Assembly (NCBI RefSeq): GCF_026810505.1
Contig: NZ_CP101750.1
Span: forward strand, 6,257,501 to 6,321,500
Reading direction: 5' to 3'
Source: Streptomyces sp. Je 1-369
GTDB taxonomy: Bacteria > Actinomycetota > Actinomycetes > Streptomycetales > Streptomycetaceae
Length of the DNA stretch: 64,000 bases
Numbering within the stretch: position 1 is the stretch's first letter; the number at the start of each line of letters is the position of its first letter. Made by a program: the position numbers and the translations under genes. The notes beneath the pieces were generated by a model, which saw nothing but the letters and a program-made list of their open reading frames with translations, ran no database searches and was not told the DNA's origin. Positions 1 through 9,155 of this stretch are shown here, one piece after another.

Positions 1-2741
1 TCGGTCATGTCGTGGACGACGGACGGCGCCGGTCCCGGCCGGTCGAAGCCTACGCGCTCGGCGTCGGCCGCGTGGCCCGCCTGCGCAGATTCCGCTTCCT
101 GCCCGTACTCCGGCTGGTAGCCGTCGGCGGAGGGCCAGTCGTCCTGACCCGTGCGCTCCGGATAGGCGATCTGCGGGTCCTGGTAGTACTGCTGCTCCGA
201 CGGGTACTGCTGCTCCGCCGAGTACTGCTCGGGCTGGTACTGCTCCTCGCGGTACCCCTCATCGGCGTACTGCGCGGTGGGGTACTGCCCGGTGGCGTAC
301 TGCTCGTTGTCGTACTGCACGCCCTGGTCGTACGTGACCTGCTGCTGCTCCTCGTACGCCGGGGCCTGCTGCTCGTAGCCACCCTGCTGCGGCTGCGGCT
401 CGACCTCGTCGCGGAAGAGCGGACGGTGACCGCCCGGCTGCTGGGCCTGGGCCTCCAGCGCCGCGCGGCGCTCCTCGCGCATCAGGGAGCGGCCGACCGG
501 GTCGAGTTCGTGCTGCGCCTCGGAGCCGTCACCGGGGTAGCGGGTGTCGTCGAAGCCCAGCTCGGCGGCGGTGCGCATCGGCTCCGGCGCCAGCGCCTGC
601 TGCTCCGGGATGATCGAGGAGACCGTGAACTCGGGGTCCTGCGAGGCGTGCTCGCCACCGCCACCGTGCGTGATCGCGTCCGGCAGCATGACCAGCGACG
701 TCGTGCCCGCCTGCTCGCCCGAGGGGCGCAGCTGCACGCGGATGCCGTGCCGGTCGGAGAGACGGCCGACCACGAACAGGCCCATGCGCTGCGAGATCGC
801 GGCGTCCACGGTCGGCGGGTTGGCCAGCTTGTGGTTGATGTCCGCGAAGTCCTCGGCGGTGAGGCCGATGCCCTTGTCGTGGATCTCGACCATGACGCGG
901 CCGTCGGGGAGACGGGTCGCGGTGACCCGCACCTTCGTCTGCGGCGAGGAGAACGTCGTCGCGTTCTCCAGGAGCTCGGCGAGCAGGTGCACCAGGTCGG
1001 TCACGGCGAGGCCGTGGATCTCGGCCTCCGGTACGCCGGACAGCTCGATGCGCTCGTACTGCTCCACCTCGGAGGAGGCGGCGCGCAACACGTCGACCAG
1101 CGGGACCGGCTGGTCCCAGCGGCGGCCCGGCTCCTCGCCCGAGAGGACGAGGAGGTTCTCGCCGTTGCGGCGCATACGGGTCGCCAGGTGGTCCAGGCGG
1201 AAGAGGTTCTCCAGCTGGTCCGGGTCGGCCTCGTTGTTCTCCAGGTCGGTGATGAGGGTCAGCTGGCCCTCGATCAGCGACTGGTTGCGGCGCGACAGGT
1301 TGGTGAAGATCGCGTTGATGTTGCCGCGGAGCAGCGCCTGCTCGGCGGCGAGCCGCACGGCCTCGCGGTGCACCTGGTCGAAGGCGCGGGCGACCTCGCC
1401 GATCTCGTCCGTGGTGTTGATCGGGATGGGCTGCACGCGGGTGTCGACGCGGCCCGGGTCGGTGCGCGACAGCTGGTCGACCAGCATCGGCAGGCGCTGC
1501 TCGGCGATGCCGAACGCGGCGGTGCGCAGCCGGCGCATCGCCTTCGACATCTGTCGGGCCATGAGCCCGGCCAGGATGAACGCGGCGAGCAGCGCGAGGA
1601 CGACGATGGCGCCGGTGATGTAGGCGTTGCGCTGGGCGTTGGCGGCGATGTCGGACGCCTCGTCCACCGCCTTGTCGGCGAGGTCCGACTCGATGGTGCG
1701 GTACGCGTCGAACTTGGCGGTGGTGGTGGCCCACCAGGCCTCACGCGTGATGCCCTTGTTGGCCAGCTCGACGCGGGCGCTCGGCTGGGTGCTCGGCATG
1801 GTGGCGATGGCCGCGACCATCTTGTCCTGCGAGAGGGCCGGGCCGCCCTGCTTCTTGGCGGCGGCCGCCAGCTCCTTCTTGGCGTCCTCCAGCTTCGCGA
1901 CGTCCTCGGGGGTGCCGCCGCCGGTGTACTCCTCGATGGCGATGCGCTCGAGGTAGGCGTACGAGGAGAACGAGGTGCGCTGGAGCGTGAACGAACCGGT
2001 GCCGGGGCCCGGCTCGACCAGGAGGTGCGTGCCGATGGACCGCTGCAGGGAGAGCGCTGCCTTGGAGAGGGAGATCGCGTAGACAGTGCGGCCGTAGCTG
2101 GTGATGTTGCCGGTGCCCAGACCGAGCTCGTTGGCGAACTCCATCAGCGGGTGCTGGATGGCGACGTAGCCCTCTTCGGTCTTCACACCGGGGAGCTTGG
2201 TGGTGTACGCGGCCTGACGCAGCGGGCCGAGCTTCGGCTCGACCTTGTGGAAGCCGTCGAGGCGACGGTTGAGGCCTTCCTTGTCCGGCATGCTCTCCGC
2301 CGCGGACTTGAACTCGGCGGCCGCCTTGTCCGTGGCCTTGCGGGCCTTGACGACGACCGGGTCGTTCCGCTTGCCGCGCAGCAGGGGAGCGGCGGTGAGG
2401 TCGCGCTCCTCGATGAGACGGTTGCCGTAGTTCAGCGACGCCCGCACCAGGCGGGCGGTGTTCTCGGCGTCCTGGGCCTCGCTCCAGGTGTCGATGGAGC
2501 CCTTGACCTGGAAACCGCCCATGACCAGGCCCACGAGCACGGGTATGAGCAGGATCGCGTTCAGGCGGGTCGGCACGCGCCAGTTACGGGGGGACATCCG
2601 TCCGCCGGAGGGCGCAGGGGGCTCATGGCCCGGCCCGGCGGCCATGTCGGCGGGGGACGCCGCTGTGCGCGGCGGCGGGGTGAAGTTGCCCCGCGTGTCC
2701 CCGGTGGGGGATGCCGCGGGGCTCGGCTTGCTTCGCCTCAC
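1..2741 (-). CDS. Nitrate/sulfonate-sensing (NIT) domain sensor histidine kinase, 3' end beyond window
   Basis: Membrane sensor kinase of the conservon CvnA type, 913 residues visible with the stop beyond the left edge. Membrane segments lie near residues 60-77 and 377-396 and bracket a helical NIT sensing domain. A HAMP-like linker follows to about 470, then a candidate phospho-acceptor His in LDHLATRMRR (about 518-527), the N box ELLENA (about 590) and the G box DKGIGL (about 623-628). The C-terminus is a long low-complexity tail with repeated QY motifs. The GTG start was chosen because AGAGGTTG lies just upstream, as at the neighbouring kinase start, and because the following RRSKPSP...GNFTPPPR resembles homologues I remember; ATG at 2645 is the alternative. 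A terminator at 2913-2936 separates it from conservon 1, so it probably has its own promoter. The ligand is unknown. Confidence 0.93.
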   Translation of the reverse strand, partial: MRRSKPSPAASPTGDTRGNFTPPPRTAASPADMAAGPGHEPPAPSGGRMSPRNWRVPTRLNAILLIPVLVGLVMGGFQVKGSIDTWSEAQDAENTARLVRASLNYGNRLIEERDLTAAPLLRGKRNDPVVVKARKATDKAAAEFKSAAESMPDKEGLNRRLDGFHKVEPKLGPLRQAAYTTKLPGVKTEEGYVAIQHPLMEFANELGLGTGNITSYGRTVYAISLSKAALSLQRSIGTHLLVEPGPGTGSFTLQRTSFSSYAYLERIAIEEYTGGGTPEDVAKLEDAKKELAAAAKKQGGPALSQDKMVAAIATMPSTQPSARVELANKGITREAWWATTTAKFDAYRTIESDLADKAVDEASDIAANAQRNAYITGAIVVLALLAAFILAGLMARQMSKAMRRLRTAAFGIAEQRLPMLVDQLSRTDPGRVDTRVQPIPINTTDEIGEVARAFDQVHREAVRLAAEQALLRGNINAIFTNLSRRNQSLIEGQLTLITDLENNEADPDQLENLFRLDHLATRMRRNGENLLVLSGEEPGRRWDQPVPLVDVLRAASSEVEQYERIELSGVPEAEIHGLAVTDLVHLLAELLENATTFSSPQTKVRVTATRLPDGRVMVEIHDKGIGLTAEDFADINHKLANPPTVDAAISQRMGLFVVGRLSDRHGIRVQLRPSGEQAGTTSLVMLPDAITHGGGGEHASQDPEFTVSSIIPEQQALAPEPMRTAAELGFDDTRYPGDGSEAQHELDPVGRSLMREERRAALEAQAQQPGGHRPLFRDEVEPQPQQGGYEQQAPAYEEQQQVTYDQGVQYDNEQYATGQYPTAQYADEGYREEQYQPEQYSAEQQYPSEQQYYQDPQIAYPERTGQDDWPSADGYQPEYGQEAESAQAGHAADAERVGFDRPGPAPSVVHDMT

Positions 2742-2912
2742 TCGACCAACAACCTCTCGGCGGCGGCACTCACTCTCGTGCCGCTGTCGTCTCCAAGGCC
2801 CGTGCTACTGGGCAGTTCAGCGCATTCCAGCACGTCAGGGGCTCCTCTTCCAAACAACGGAAAGCGCGACCTCCGAGTGGTGTAAGCCTCAGATAAAACG
2901 GTCATAAAGAGC

Positions 2913-2936
2913 GAGCCCCGCCAAAAGGCGGGGCTC
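2913..2936. terminator. Terminator hairpin after cvnD
   Basis: Perfect 10-bp stem GAGCCCCGCC / GGCGGGGCTC with an AAAA/TTTT loop. On the minus strand it is followed by GCTCTTTAT. It lies between the 3' end of cvnD and the start of the second kinase gene and most likely ends the conservon transcript. The rest of 2742-3081 shows no gene. Confidence 0.8.
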
Positions 2937-3081
2937 TTGTGAGCACAGCGACACCAGGTGACCGCGACGCGTGTCTGCCACCGGGCAATTCTCTGTCGAA
3001 ACGTTATGAACACCGCGACCGGCCGTGTCAAAGGACACAGAACGCTCCAGGTGGACTACGGCAACTACCGTACGGACCTGC

Positions 3082-3672
3082 CTACTTGAGACGTGCCATA
3101 AGTGCGTGCTCGACCAGCGTGATCAAGCCACTCTTTGCGTCCGCACGGTGTCGGGCATCGGTGGTGATGATCGGCGTACCGGGCCCGATCTGGAGCGCTT
3201 CGCGTACTTCGTCGGGGGTGTAGGGCTGGTGGCCGTCGAAGCCGTTGAGGGCGATGACGAAGGGCAGCCCGGAGTTCTCGAAGTAGTCGACGGCGGGGAA
3301 GCAGTCGGCGAGGCGGCGGGTGTCGACGAGGACGACCGCGCCGATCGCGCCACGGACGAGGTCGTCCCACATGAACCAGAAGCGGTCCTGACCGGGCGTA
3401 CCGAAGAGGTACAGGATCAGGTCCTGGTCCAGGGTGATGCGGCCGAAGTCCATGGCGACGGTGGTCGTCGTCTTGTCTCCGGTGTGGGTCAGGTCGTCGA
3501 TGCCCGCGGACGCGGACGTCATGACGGCCTCGGTGCGCAGCGGGTTGATCTCGGACACTGCCCCGACGAACGTGGTCTTGCCCACGCCGAAGCCGCCCGC
3601 CACCACGATCTTCGCGGAGGTGGTGGAACGGGCCGCGTCCGTGCCCGAACCGCTAGAGCTTGCGAAGTCCAC
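3082..3672 (-). CDS. cvnD: CvnD1-like small Ras/MglA-type GTPase of conservon 1
   Basis: A 196-residue P-loop GTPase. The P loop is GGFGVGKTT (about residues 26-34) and the switch II region carries FGTPGQDRFWFMW. The usual NKxD base-recognition motif is replaced by ALNGFD, typical of the conservon GTPases. In characterised conservons this protein joins a membrane-associated complex with the CvnA kinase, CvnB and CvnC, rather like a eukaryotic G-protein system. The GTG start at 3672 overlaps the end of cvnC by 20 bp, suggesting translational coupling. It is the last gene of the operon, before the hairpin at 2913-2936. Confidence 0.95.
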   Translation of the reverse strand: MDFASSSGSGTDAARSTTSAKIVVAGGFGVGKTTFVGAVSEINPLRTEAVMTSASAGIDDLTHTGDKTTTTVAMDFGRITLDQDLILYLFGTPGQDRFWFMWDDLVRGAIGAVVLVDTRRLADCFPAVDYFENSGLPFVIALNGFDGHQPYTPDEVREALQIGPGTPIITTDARHRADAKSGLITLVEHALMARLK

Positions 3673-4054
3673 TGAGCACCCTTTCGAGCAGTGTCACGTC
3701 AGGCTGGCCACCGGCGTTCTCGTCGCCGCCGGGCTGGTGGATGGCGACGAGCCCGGCCTCGGCCAGGTCCGCCACCAGGATCCTGGCCACGCCGAGCGGC
3801 ATCGCGAGGAGGGCCGAGACCTCGGCCACCGACTTGACCTCACGGCACAGGTGGCAGATCCGCTGGTGCTCGGGGAGCAGCCCCATCAGCTGGGCCGGGT
3901 CGGCCGTGGTGCTCACCAGCGCCTCGATCGCGAGCTGATAGCGGGGCCGGGTCCGGCCGCCGGTCATCGCGTAAGGACGCACCAGCGGCTGGTCGCCCTC
4001 CATTCCGTACGAGGCATCGCCGTACGGGTTGTGAGAGGCGGTGGGCGGGGTCAT
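3653..4054 (-). CDS. cvnC: CvnC1-like DUF742 protein of conservon 1
   Basis: A 133-residue DUF742 protein, third member of the cvnABCD cassette. The N-terminal ~30 residues are Pro/Gly/Tyr-rich. The rest has a winged-helix-like pattern, including EHQRICHLC, SVAEVSALLAMPLGVARILVADLAEAGLV. The family occurs almost only with roadblock proteins and small GTPases in actinomycetes and is thought to be an adaptor. The ATG is preceded by CCGGAGGATCC, a good ribosome site. It overlaps cvnD by 20 bp and is separated from cvnB by 142 bp, the only real gap in the operon. Confidence 0.95.
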   Translation of the reverse strand: MTPPTASHNPYGDASYGMEGDQPLVRPYAMTGGRTRPRYQLAIEALVSTTADPAQLMGLLPEHQRICHLCREVKSVAEVSALLAMPLGVARILVADLAEAGLVAIHQPGGDENAGGQPDVTLLERVLSGLRKL

Positions 4055-4196
4055 GGATCCTCCGGGCGGGACAGCAGGTCATCTGCGTGTGCCGTCTGAC
4101 AGAGCCGGTGGGGGCAGTGTGGCGGCCGGACGGTTGGTCAGTACGTTCGGTCGGTGGGGCGGCCGAAGGGGTAGGGCTTCGGAGCGTGCTCGGGGG

Positions 4197-4616
4197 CTAG
4201 TGGAGCAGGCTGCCCTGCAGCTCGGCGCGGAGGTCCGGGGTGAGGACGGCACCCGCGCGGTCGACGAGGAGGGCCATCTCGTACCCGACGAGGCCGATGT
4301 CGCACTCGGGGTGTGCGAGCACGGCCAGGGACGAGCCGTCGGAGACCGACATGAGGAAGAGGAACCCCCGCTCCATCTCCACCACGGTCTGGGTGACGGC
4401 CCCGCCCTCGAAGATCCGGGAGGCCCCGGCGGTGAGGGAGGTCAGCCCGGAGGCGACCGCGGCGAGCTGGTCGGCGCGGTCCCTCGGGAAGCCTTCGGAC
4501 ATCGCCAGAAGAAGGCCGTCGGCGGAGACCACGACCGTGTGGGACACCCCGGGGGTGTTGTCCACGAAGTTCGTGATCAACCAGTTCAGATTCTGTGCCG
4601 CCTGGCTCGGACTCAA
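4197..4616 (-). CDS. cvnB: CvnB1-like roadblock/LC7 domain protein of conservon 1
   Basis: A 139-residue roadblock/LC7 protein, the family of MglB-like regulators of small GTPases, filling the alpha/beta fold throughout (VSHTVVVSADGLLLAMSEG near the N-terminus, VVEMERGFLFLMSVSDGSSLAVLA in the middle). The likely role is to bind or regulate the CvnD GTPase and link it to the CvnA kinase. The start is TTG at 4616, immediately after the kinase TAG stop with zero spacing, and is supported by AGGAG seven bases upstream inside the end of cvnA. Homologues I remember begin near MSQAAQNLNW, which agrees. Confidence 0.94.
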   Translation of the reverse strand: MSPSQAAQNLNWLITNFVDNTPGVSHTVVVSADGLLLAMSEGFPRDRADQLAAVASGLTSLTAGASRIFEGGAVTQTVVEMERGFLFLMSVSDGSSLAVLAHPECDIGLVGYEMALLVDRAGAVLTPDLRAELQGSLLH

Positions 4617-7600
4617 CTAACGCTCCTGCTGGTGAGTGGGGAAACTGCCGGTCTGGCCGGTACCGGCCTGGCGACCCTGCTGGATGCCCCGACGGAGATT
4701 CGTCAGCCGGCCGCGTACCTCTTCGGGCGCACGCGAGACCTGCGGACCTGTGCTTTCCTGCTGCTGCTGGGCCGTGCCCGCGACCAGGTTGGCGCGCGGG
4801 ACGCGACGCGGCAGTCCGGATGTGGTGACGCCGCCCGCGGACGGCTGCCGGACGCGCTCGGCCTGTCGGCCGAGCTCGTCGTTGGGGGAGGAGCGCCAGC
4901 CGCCGGGCATGCCCGCGCCATCGGTACCGCCCGGCTCCGCCGGAGCGGCGGCCGGGTCCTGGCGCTGGGGGCGCGAGGGGAGCGGACGCTGCGGCGGCTC
5001 GGGGGCCTGATGGCGCGCGGGCTCGGGAGCCTGGCGCGGACCGCCCTCGCGGGACGGGCCGCCCGGCTGCTCCTGCTGCGCGGGCCGCCGGTTCTGGTGC
5101 TCCTGCGGCTCCTGCGGTGCGGGCTGCTGCTGCGCCGCGTGCTGGTTCTGCTGGTTCTGCTGCTGCTGGAACCAGTTGGTCTCCAGCGTGTCGAACAGCG
5201 GCGTACGCCCGTCACCGGGGCCGCCCGGCGGCAGGGGCTGCTGCGGGTTCAGCGGGTCTTCGTGCTGACCCAGCGGGTTCTGCTGCTGGGCCTGCTCGTT
5301 CTGCTGATTCAGCGGGTTCTGCTGCTGGTTCAGCTGGTCCTGTCGGCCCGGCTGCTGCGGGAGGCCCTGGTTGGGGTCGCCCTGGCCGCGGCGGGCGGCC
5401 GGCGGACGCGGCACGGTGTAGTCGGGGTTCTCCCGACCGCCCTGCTGCTGTTGCTGCTGTTGTTGCTGTTGCTGCTGCGCGAAGCCGTTGCCCTGGTCCT
5501 GCTGCTGCTGCTGGTTCTGGTGCTGCGGCGGAGTCGGACGGCCGGGCTGCTGGTTGCGCCGGGGCGCGCCCGAGCCGCCGAAGACGTCCGAGCGGACGAA
5601 CTGGCCGGTCGAGCCCGTGTCCTGCGGCGCGGAGGTGCCGGGCGGCGGACCGTCGAAGTCCGGGCGGGCGAACTCCGCGGTGGAGCCGGGGCCCTGCCGG
5701 TCGTCCGGGGCGGCCGTCGGCTGCGGGAACTGACCGCTGGTCTCGTGCTCCTCGTGACCCCGGGGGGTGTCGAAGGGCTCGCGCGACACCTGCGGCTGCG
5801 CGTTCTCGTCGCTCCAGCTGGGCACGCGCGGCTGCGGGTTGCCCCCGGGCAGCTCGGCGCGCGGACCGCCGCGGGGCGGCAGCTGGGGCCTGCGGCCCTG
5901 GTCGCCGGAGTCCGACGGCGGGTTCATGGCGTTCGTACGCTGCTGGGGCACCGGAGGCTGCGGCGCGTTGCCGCCACGGCCACCCTGGGGCGGTCCGGCC
6001 TGCGGCTGGTTGCCCCGGCCGCCCATCGGCTGGTTGCCCTGCGGCGCCATCGGCTGACCGCTCTGCGGGCCACTGGCCTGCGGAGCGCCGGCCTGCGGGC
6101 CGCCCTGCGGACGCTGCTGTCCGGTGTCGCGGGAGGGCAGCGCGGCGCGCGGACCCGTGCCCGCGACCTGCTGGCGCGGCGCACCCGCACCGAGCAGCCC
6201 GGGACCGCCCTGGCCACCGCCACCGGGCCCGCCGCCGAGCGCGGGACCACCGCGACCGGGGCCACCGCCCTGGCCGGGACCGCCGTTGCCACCGGGACCG
6301 ACGCCGCGTCGCGCGGCAGCGGCACCGGCGGCGGCCTGAGCCGCGGCGGGACCGCCGGTCGCGCCGGGCGCACCGGGCTTGCCCGGCATCTTCTTGCCGC
6401 CCTGGGCGACGTCGACGGGGAGCATGACCAGCGCGGTCGTACCACCGGAGTCGGACGGGCGGAGCTGGATGCGGATGCCGTGGCGCTGCGAGAGACGGCC
6501 GACCACGAACAGACCCATGCGGCGCGAGACCGAGACGTCCACGGTCGGCGGCGACGCGAGCCGCTCGTTGATCGCCGCGAGGTCCTCGGGCGAGAGGCCG
6601 ATACCGGTGTCGTGGATCTCGATGAGCACACGCCCGTCGGGCAGTGCGTGACCGGTGACCTTGACCTTGGTCTGCGGCGAGGAGAACGACGTCGCGTTCT
6701 CGAGCAGCTCGGCGAGGAGGTGCACGAGGTCGTTGACGACGCGTCCCGCGACCTCGGTCGCGGGGACCGAGGAGAGCTCGATGCGCTCGTACTGCTCCAC
6801 CTCGGACGCGGCGGCACGCAGCACGTCGACGAGCGGAACGGGCCTGGTCCACCGGCGACCGGGCTCTTCACCGGCCAGAACCAGCAGGTTCTCACCGTTA
6901 CGGCGCATACGCGTGGCGAGGTGGTCGAGCTTGAAGAGCGAGGACAGCTGGTCCGGGTCGGCCTCGCGCGACTCCAGCTCGGAGATGAGCGAGAGCTGGC
7001 GCTGGATGAGGCCCTGCGAACGGCGCGAGAGGTTGGTGAACATCGCGTTGACGTTGCCCCGCAGAAGGGCCTGCTCGGCGGCGAGGCGGACGGCCTCGCG
7101 GTGCACGTCGTCGAAGGCCGCGGCCACCTGGCCGATCTCGTCGCGCGAGTGCACGCCCACGGACTCCACCGACGTGTCCACGTCCTGCGGGTCCGACTCC
7201 GAGAGCTGCTTGACCAGCTCGGGCAGGCGGTCCTGGGCGACCTTGGTCGCGGTGTCCTGGAGGCGGCGCAGCGAGCGGATCATGGACCGGGCCACGACGA
7301 ACGCGCCGACGAGCGAGACGCCGAGCACGAGCAGGATCAGCGCACCGTTGAGGATGGCCGACTGCTCCGACTCGTTGCGCAGCTCGCGAGCCTTCTGCTC
7401 CATCTCGCCGAGAAGCGTCAGCTCGATCTTCGCCATCGCGTCGATCTTGGTCGTGTCGTTGTCGATCCAGTCCTTGTAGGACCGCTTGTCCTGGAGCTTG
7501 ATGCCGCCCTCCTGCTCGAGGACGCGCTTGGCGTACTCGTTGGCGGCCTTGACCGTGGGGTTGCCGCCGTCGATGGGCTTGGTCAGCTCACCGGCGTTGC

Positions 7601-8582
7601 CCGCGTAGATCTTGCTGAAGGTCTGGAGCTCCGAGCGCTCCTTTTCGTTGGCGCTGAGGCCGAAGGTGCGGTCGGTCTCGGAGATCTTGCCGTAGCCGCT
7701 GTCGTTGGCGGGCAGGGCCGCGGCGATGATCGCGCGCTGGACGGACGCGTACTCCTTGGCGGAGGAGAAGGCGGCCAGCGAACGCGTCCGCTGGATCATG
7801 TCCGGGTTGCTCGTCGCCTGCGCCATGTCCTGCGACAGCTTCAGGAGCTGCTCGACGAGCTGGCTGTAGGCCTCGACGGTCTGCGAGGTGGACTTCTCGT
7901 CCTGGAAGGCCTTCTTGCGGACGTCGTTGATGCCCTGGAGCTGCTGGGTGATCTGGACCGCGCTGTGCCGGACGCCGAGGAGGCCCTTCTCGCCGTCGGT
8001 GTCGTTGAGGTCCTGGGTGCCCTGGAGGAAGTTCCGGTAGACGCGGTCGGTCTTGTCCCGCGCGCCCTTGACCGTGTAGTCCGAGGCGCTCGCGCCGTGC
8101 GCGAGGGGGCCCGCGGACTTGTCGCGCTCCTCCTGGAGCGCGGCGGCCAGCTCCGTGGCCTGCTTGGTCATCTCGGTGAGCAGCTTCATGTTGTCGAGCT
8201 GCTCGATCTCGTCCAGGGACGAGTTGATGCGGAGTGCGCCGAGCGAGGTCGCGGTGATCACGGGGAGCGCGAGCAGCGAGACGAGTCGGGTGGAGATGCG
8301 CCAGTTGCGCAGGGCTATTCGCGAACCGGGGCCGGGGGGCGTCGCGGCTCCGGACGAACTCTTGCCCTTGCTCTTGCTCTTGCCCTTGGCCGGGGCGGCC
8401 GTCGAGCCGCTGCCGACGGCACCTTGGCGCGCGGCGCCGGGGCCGCTGTCGCCGGGCGAGCCCGGGCCGGGGTTCTGGGCGTGCTGGGGCGAGGAGCCGC
8501 GCTCCGGCTCCGCCGGAGCATCCCCTCGGCCGCGGTCGGCCTGGGGAGACCCCTTGCCATCCCTCTTGAAACGTCCCTGCAC
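4617..8582 (-). CDS. cvnA: CvnA1-like NIT-domain sensor histidine kinase of conservon 1
   Basis: Large membrane sensor kinase, 1321 residues from the chosen GTG. After a Pro/Gly/Lys-rich cytoplasmic start (1-90) there are membrane segments near 99-117 and 411-433 flanking an extracytoplasmic NIT sensing domain, then a HAMP linker (434-500), candidate acceptor H554 in LDHLATRMRR, the N box ELLENA (625-630) and the G box DTGIGL (658-663). From about 730 to the end the protein is a 590-residue Gly/Pro/Gln-rich tail with a run of 12 Gln (DNA 5442-5477). The reading frame continues up to 8921, but the start VQGRFKRDG matches homologues I remember and AGAGGTTG lies upstream as in the neighbouring kinase. 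First gene of cvnABCD. The signal sensed is unknown. Confidence 0.95.
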   Translation of the reverse strand: MQGRFKRDGKGSPQADRGRGDAPAEPERGSSPQHAQNPGPGSPGDSGPGAARQGAVGSGSTAAPAKGKSKSKGKSSSGAATPPGPGSRIALRNWRISTRLVSLLALPVITATSLGALRINSSLDEIEQLDNMKLLTEMTKQATELAAALQEERDKSAGPLAHGASASDYTVKGARDKTDRVYRNFLQGTQDLNDTDGEKGLLGVRHSAVQITQQLQGINDVRKKAFQDEKSTSQTVEAYSQLVEQLLKLSQDMAQATSNPDMIQRTRSLAAFSSAKEYASVQRAIIAAALPANDSGYGKISETDRTFGLSANEKERSELQTFSKIYAGNAGELTKPIDGGNPTVKAANEYAKRVLEQEGGIKLQDKRSYKDWIDNDTTKIDAMAKIELTLLGEMEQKARELRNESEQSAILNGALILLVLGVSLVGAFVVARSMIRSLRRLQDTATKVAQDRLPELVKQLSESDPQDVDTSVESVGVHSRDEIGQVAAAFDDVHREAVRLAAEQALLRGNVNAMFTNLSRRSQGLIQRQLSLISELESREADPDQLSSLFKLDHLATRMRRNGENLLVLAGEEPGRRWTRPVPLVDVLRAAASEVEQYERIELSSVPATEVAGRVVNDLVHLLAELLENATSFSSPQTKVKVTGHALPDGRVLIEIHDTGIGLSPEDLAAINERLASPPTVDVSVSRRMGLFVVGRLSQRHGIRIQLRPSDSGGTTALVMLPVDVAQGGKKMPGKPGAPGATGGPAAAQAAAGAAAARRGVGPGGNGGPGQGGGPGRGGPALGGGPGGGGQGGPGLLGAGAPRQQVAGTGPRAALPSRDTGQQRPQGGPQAGAPQASGPQSGQPMAPQGNQPMGGRGNQPQAGPPQGGRGGNAPQPPVPQQRTNAMNPPSDSGDQGRRPQLPPRGGPRAELPGGNPQPRVPSWSDENAQPQVSREPFDTPRGHEEHETSGQFPQPTAAPDDRQGPGSTAEFARPDFDGPPPGTSAPQDTGSTGQFVRSDVFGGSGAPRRNQQPGRPTPPQHQNQQQQQDQGNGFAQQQQQQQQQQQQGGRENPDYTVPRPPAARRGQGDPNQGLPQQPGRQDQLNQQQNPLNQQNEQAQQQNPLGQHEDPLNPQQPLPPGGPGDGRTPLFDTLETNWFQQQQNQQNQHAAQQQPAPQEPQEHQNRRPAQQEQPGGPSREGGPRQAPEPARHQAPEPPQRPLPSRPQRQDPAAAPAEPGGTDGAGMPGGWRSSPNDELGRQAERVRQPSAGGVTTSGLPRRVPRANLVAGTAQQQQESTGPQVSRAPEEVRGRLTNLRRGIQQGRQAGTGQTGSFPTHQQER

Positions 8583-9155
8583 TAGCGTCGCAACCTCTGG
8601 ACCAGGCGTCCTGCCGGATAACGGCGGGACGGTGTCGGCGTCGTGGGGCGGCAGCGCCCCATGGTGGTCGTGAGTGACCGGCGCTTGCTCCCCCTCCCCG
8701 CCGCCACTCGGCGCTGCGTTGCGCCCCTGCGCGCCGGTTCGATCCCGCGGCGGTCCCGGGAATTCCAGCACAGTGCAGGATCTCCAACAAGGCCCGTGTG
8801 TCGCGCCGTGAGCTACGTGACGCGGTGTGAGTGCGGGGTCACGAGACGTAGAAAGTGATCTAGTAAAAAACGGACTCATCCCCGCAAAGCCCCTACCGGA
8901 GGGGGGTGTCCCAGTCTTCATGATCAGGAGCGGAATGGTGCCTTCAGTGGCGCAATGTCCGTTTCCAACTGGTCGACTCTGGGCCTGAATTGACCCTTTT
9001 GTCCGCTACCTCGTGAGCAAACTCACACGAAGATCATGGCGTCTTCCGGACTTTGGCCGGGAATTGGATGTTTAGCCTGACGCTTTACAGGGATGGCGAA
9101 TCCGACAAGCCGCGTCCGTTCGCGCGACGCTCAACCGACAGGGTCCGAACAGCAG
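8583..9155. other. Divergent intergenic region between conservon 1 and the small ANPxRTxL gene
   Basis: About 570 bp with no convincing gene. It must hold the conservon promoter (minus strand) and the promoter of the small gene (plus strand). The stretch 8850-9060 is unusually AT-rich for this chromosome, and TTTTTTACTAGATCA on the minus strand near 8855-8870 is a possible -10 area. I could not assign a confident promoter. An alternative start of the small gene (9093) would shorten the region. Confidence 0.5.

Noticed and set aside
12..2885. 957-codon open frame on the plus strand
   Set aside because: Leu/Arg-rich mirror of the NIT-domain kinase on the minus strand, caused by high GC at third positions; no family motif.
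5400..5520. CTG/TTG repeats as a CRISPR-like or satellite array
   Set aside because: They are in-frame Gln codons of cvnA on the opposite strand.
4041..8585. 1514-codon open frame on the plus strand
   Set aside because: Opposite-strand shadow of cvnA and cvnB; low-complexity and without motifs.
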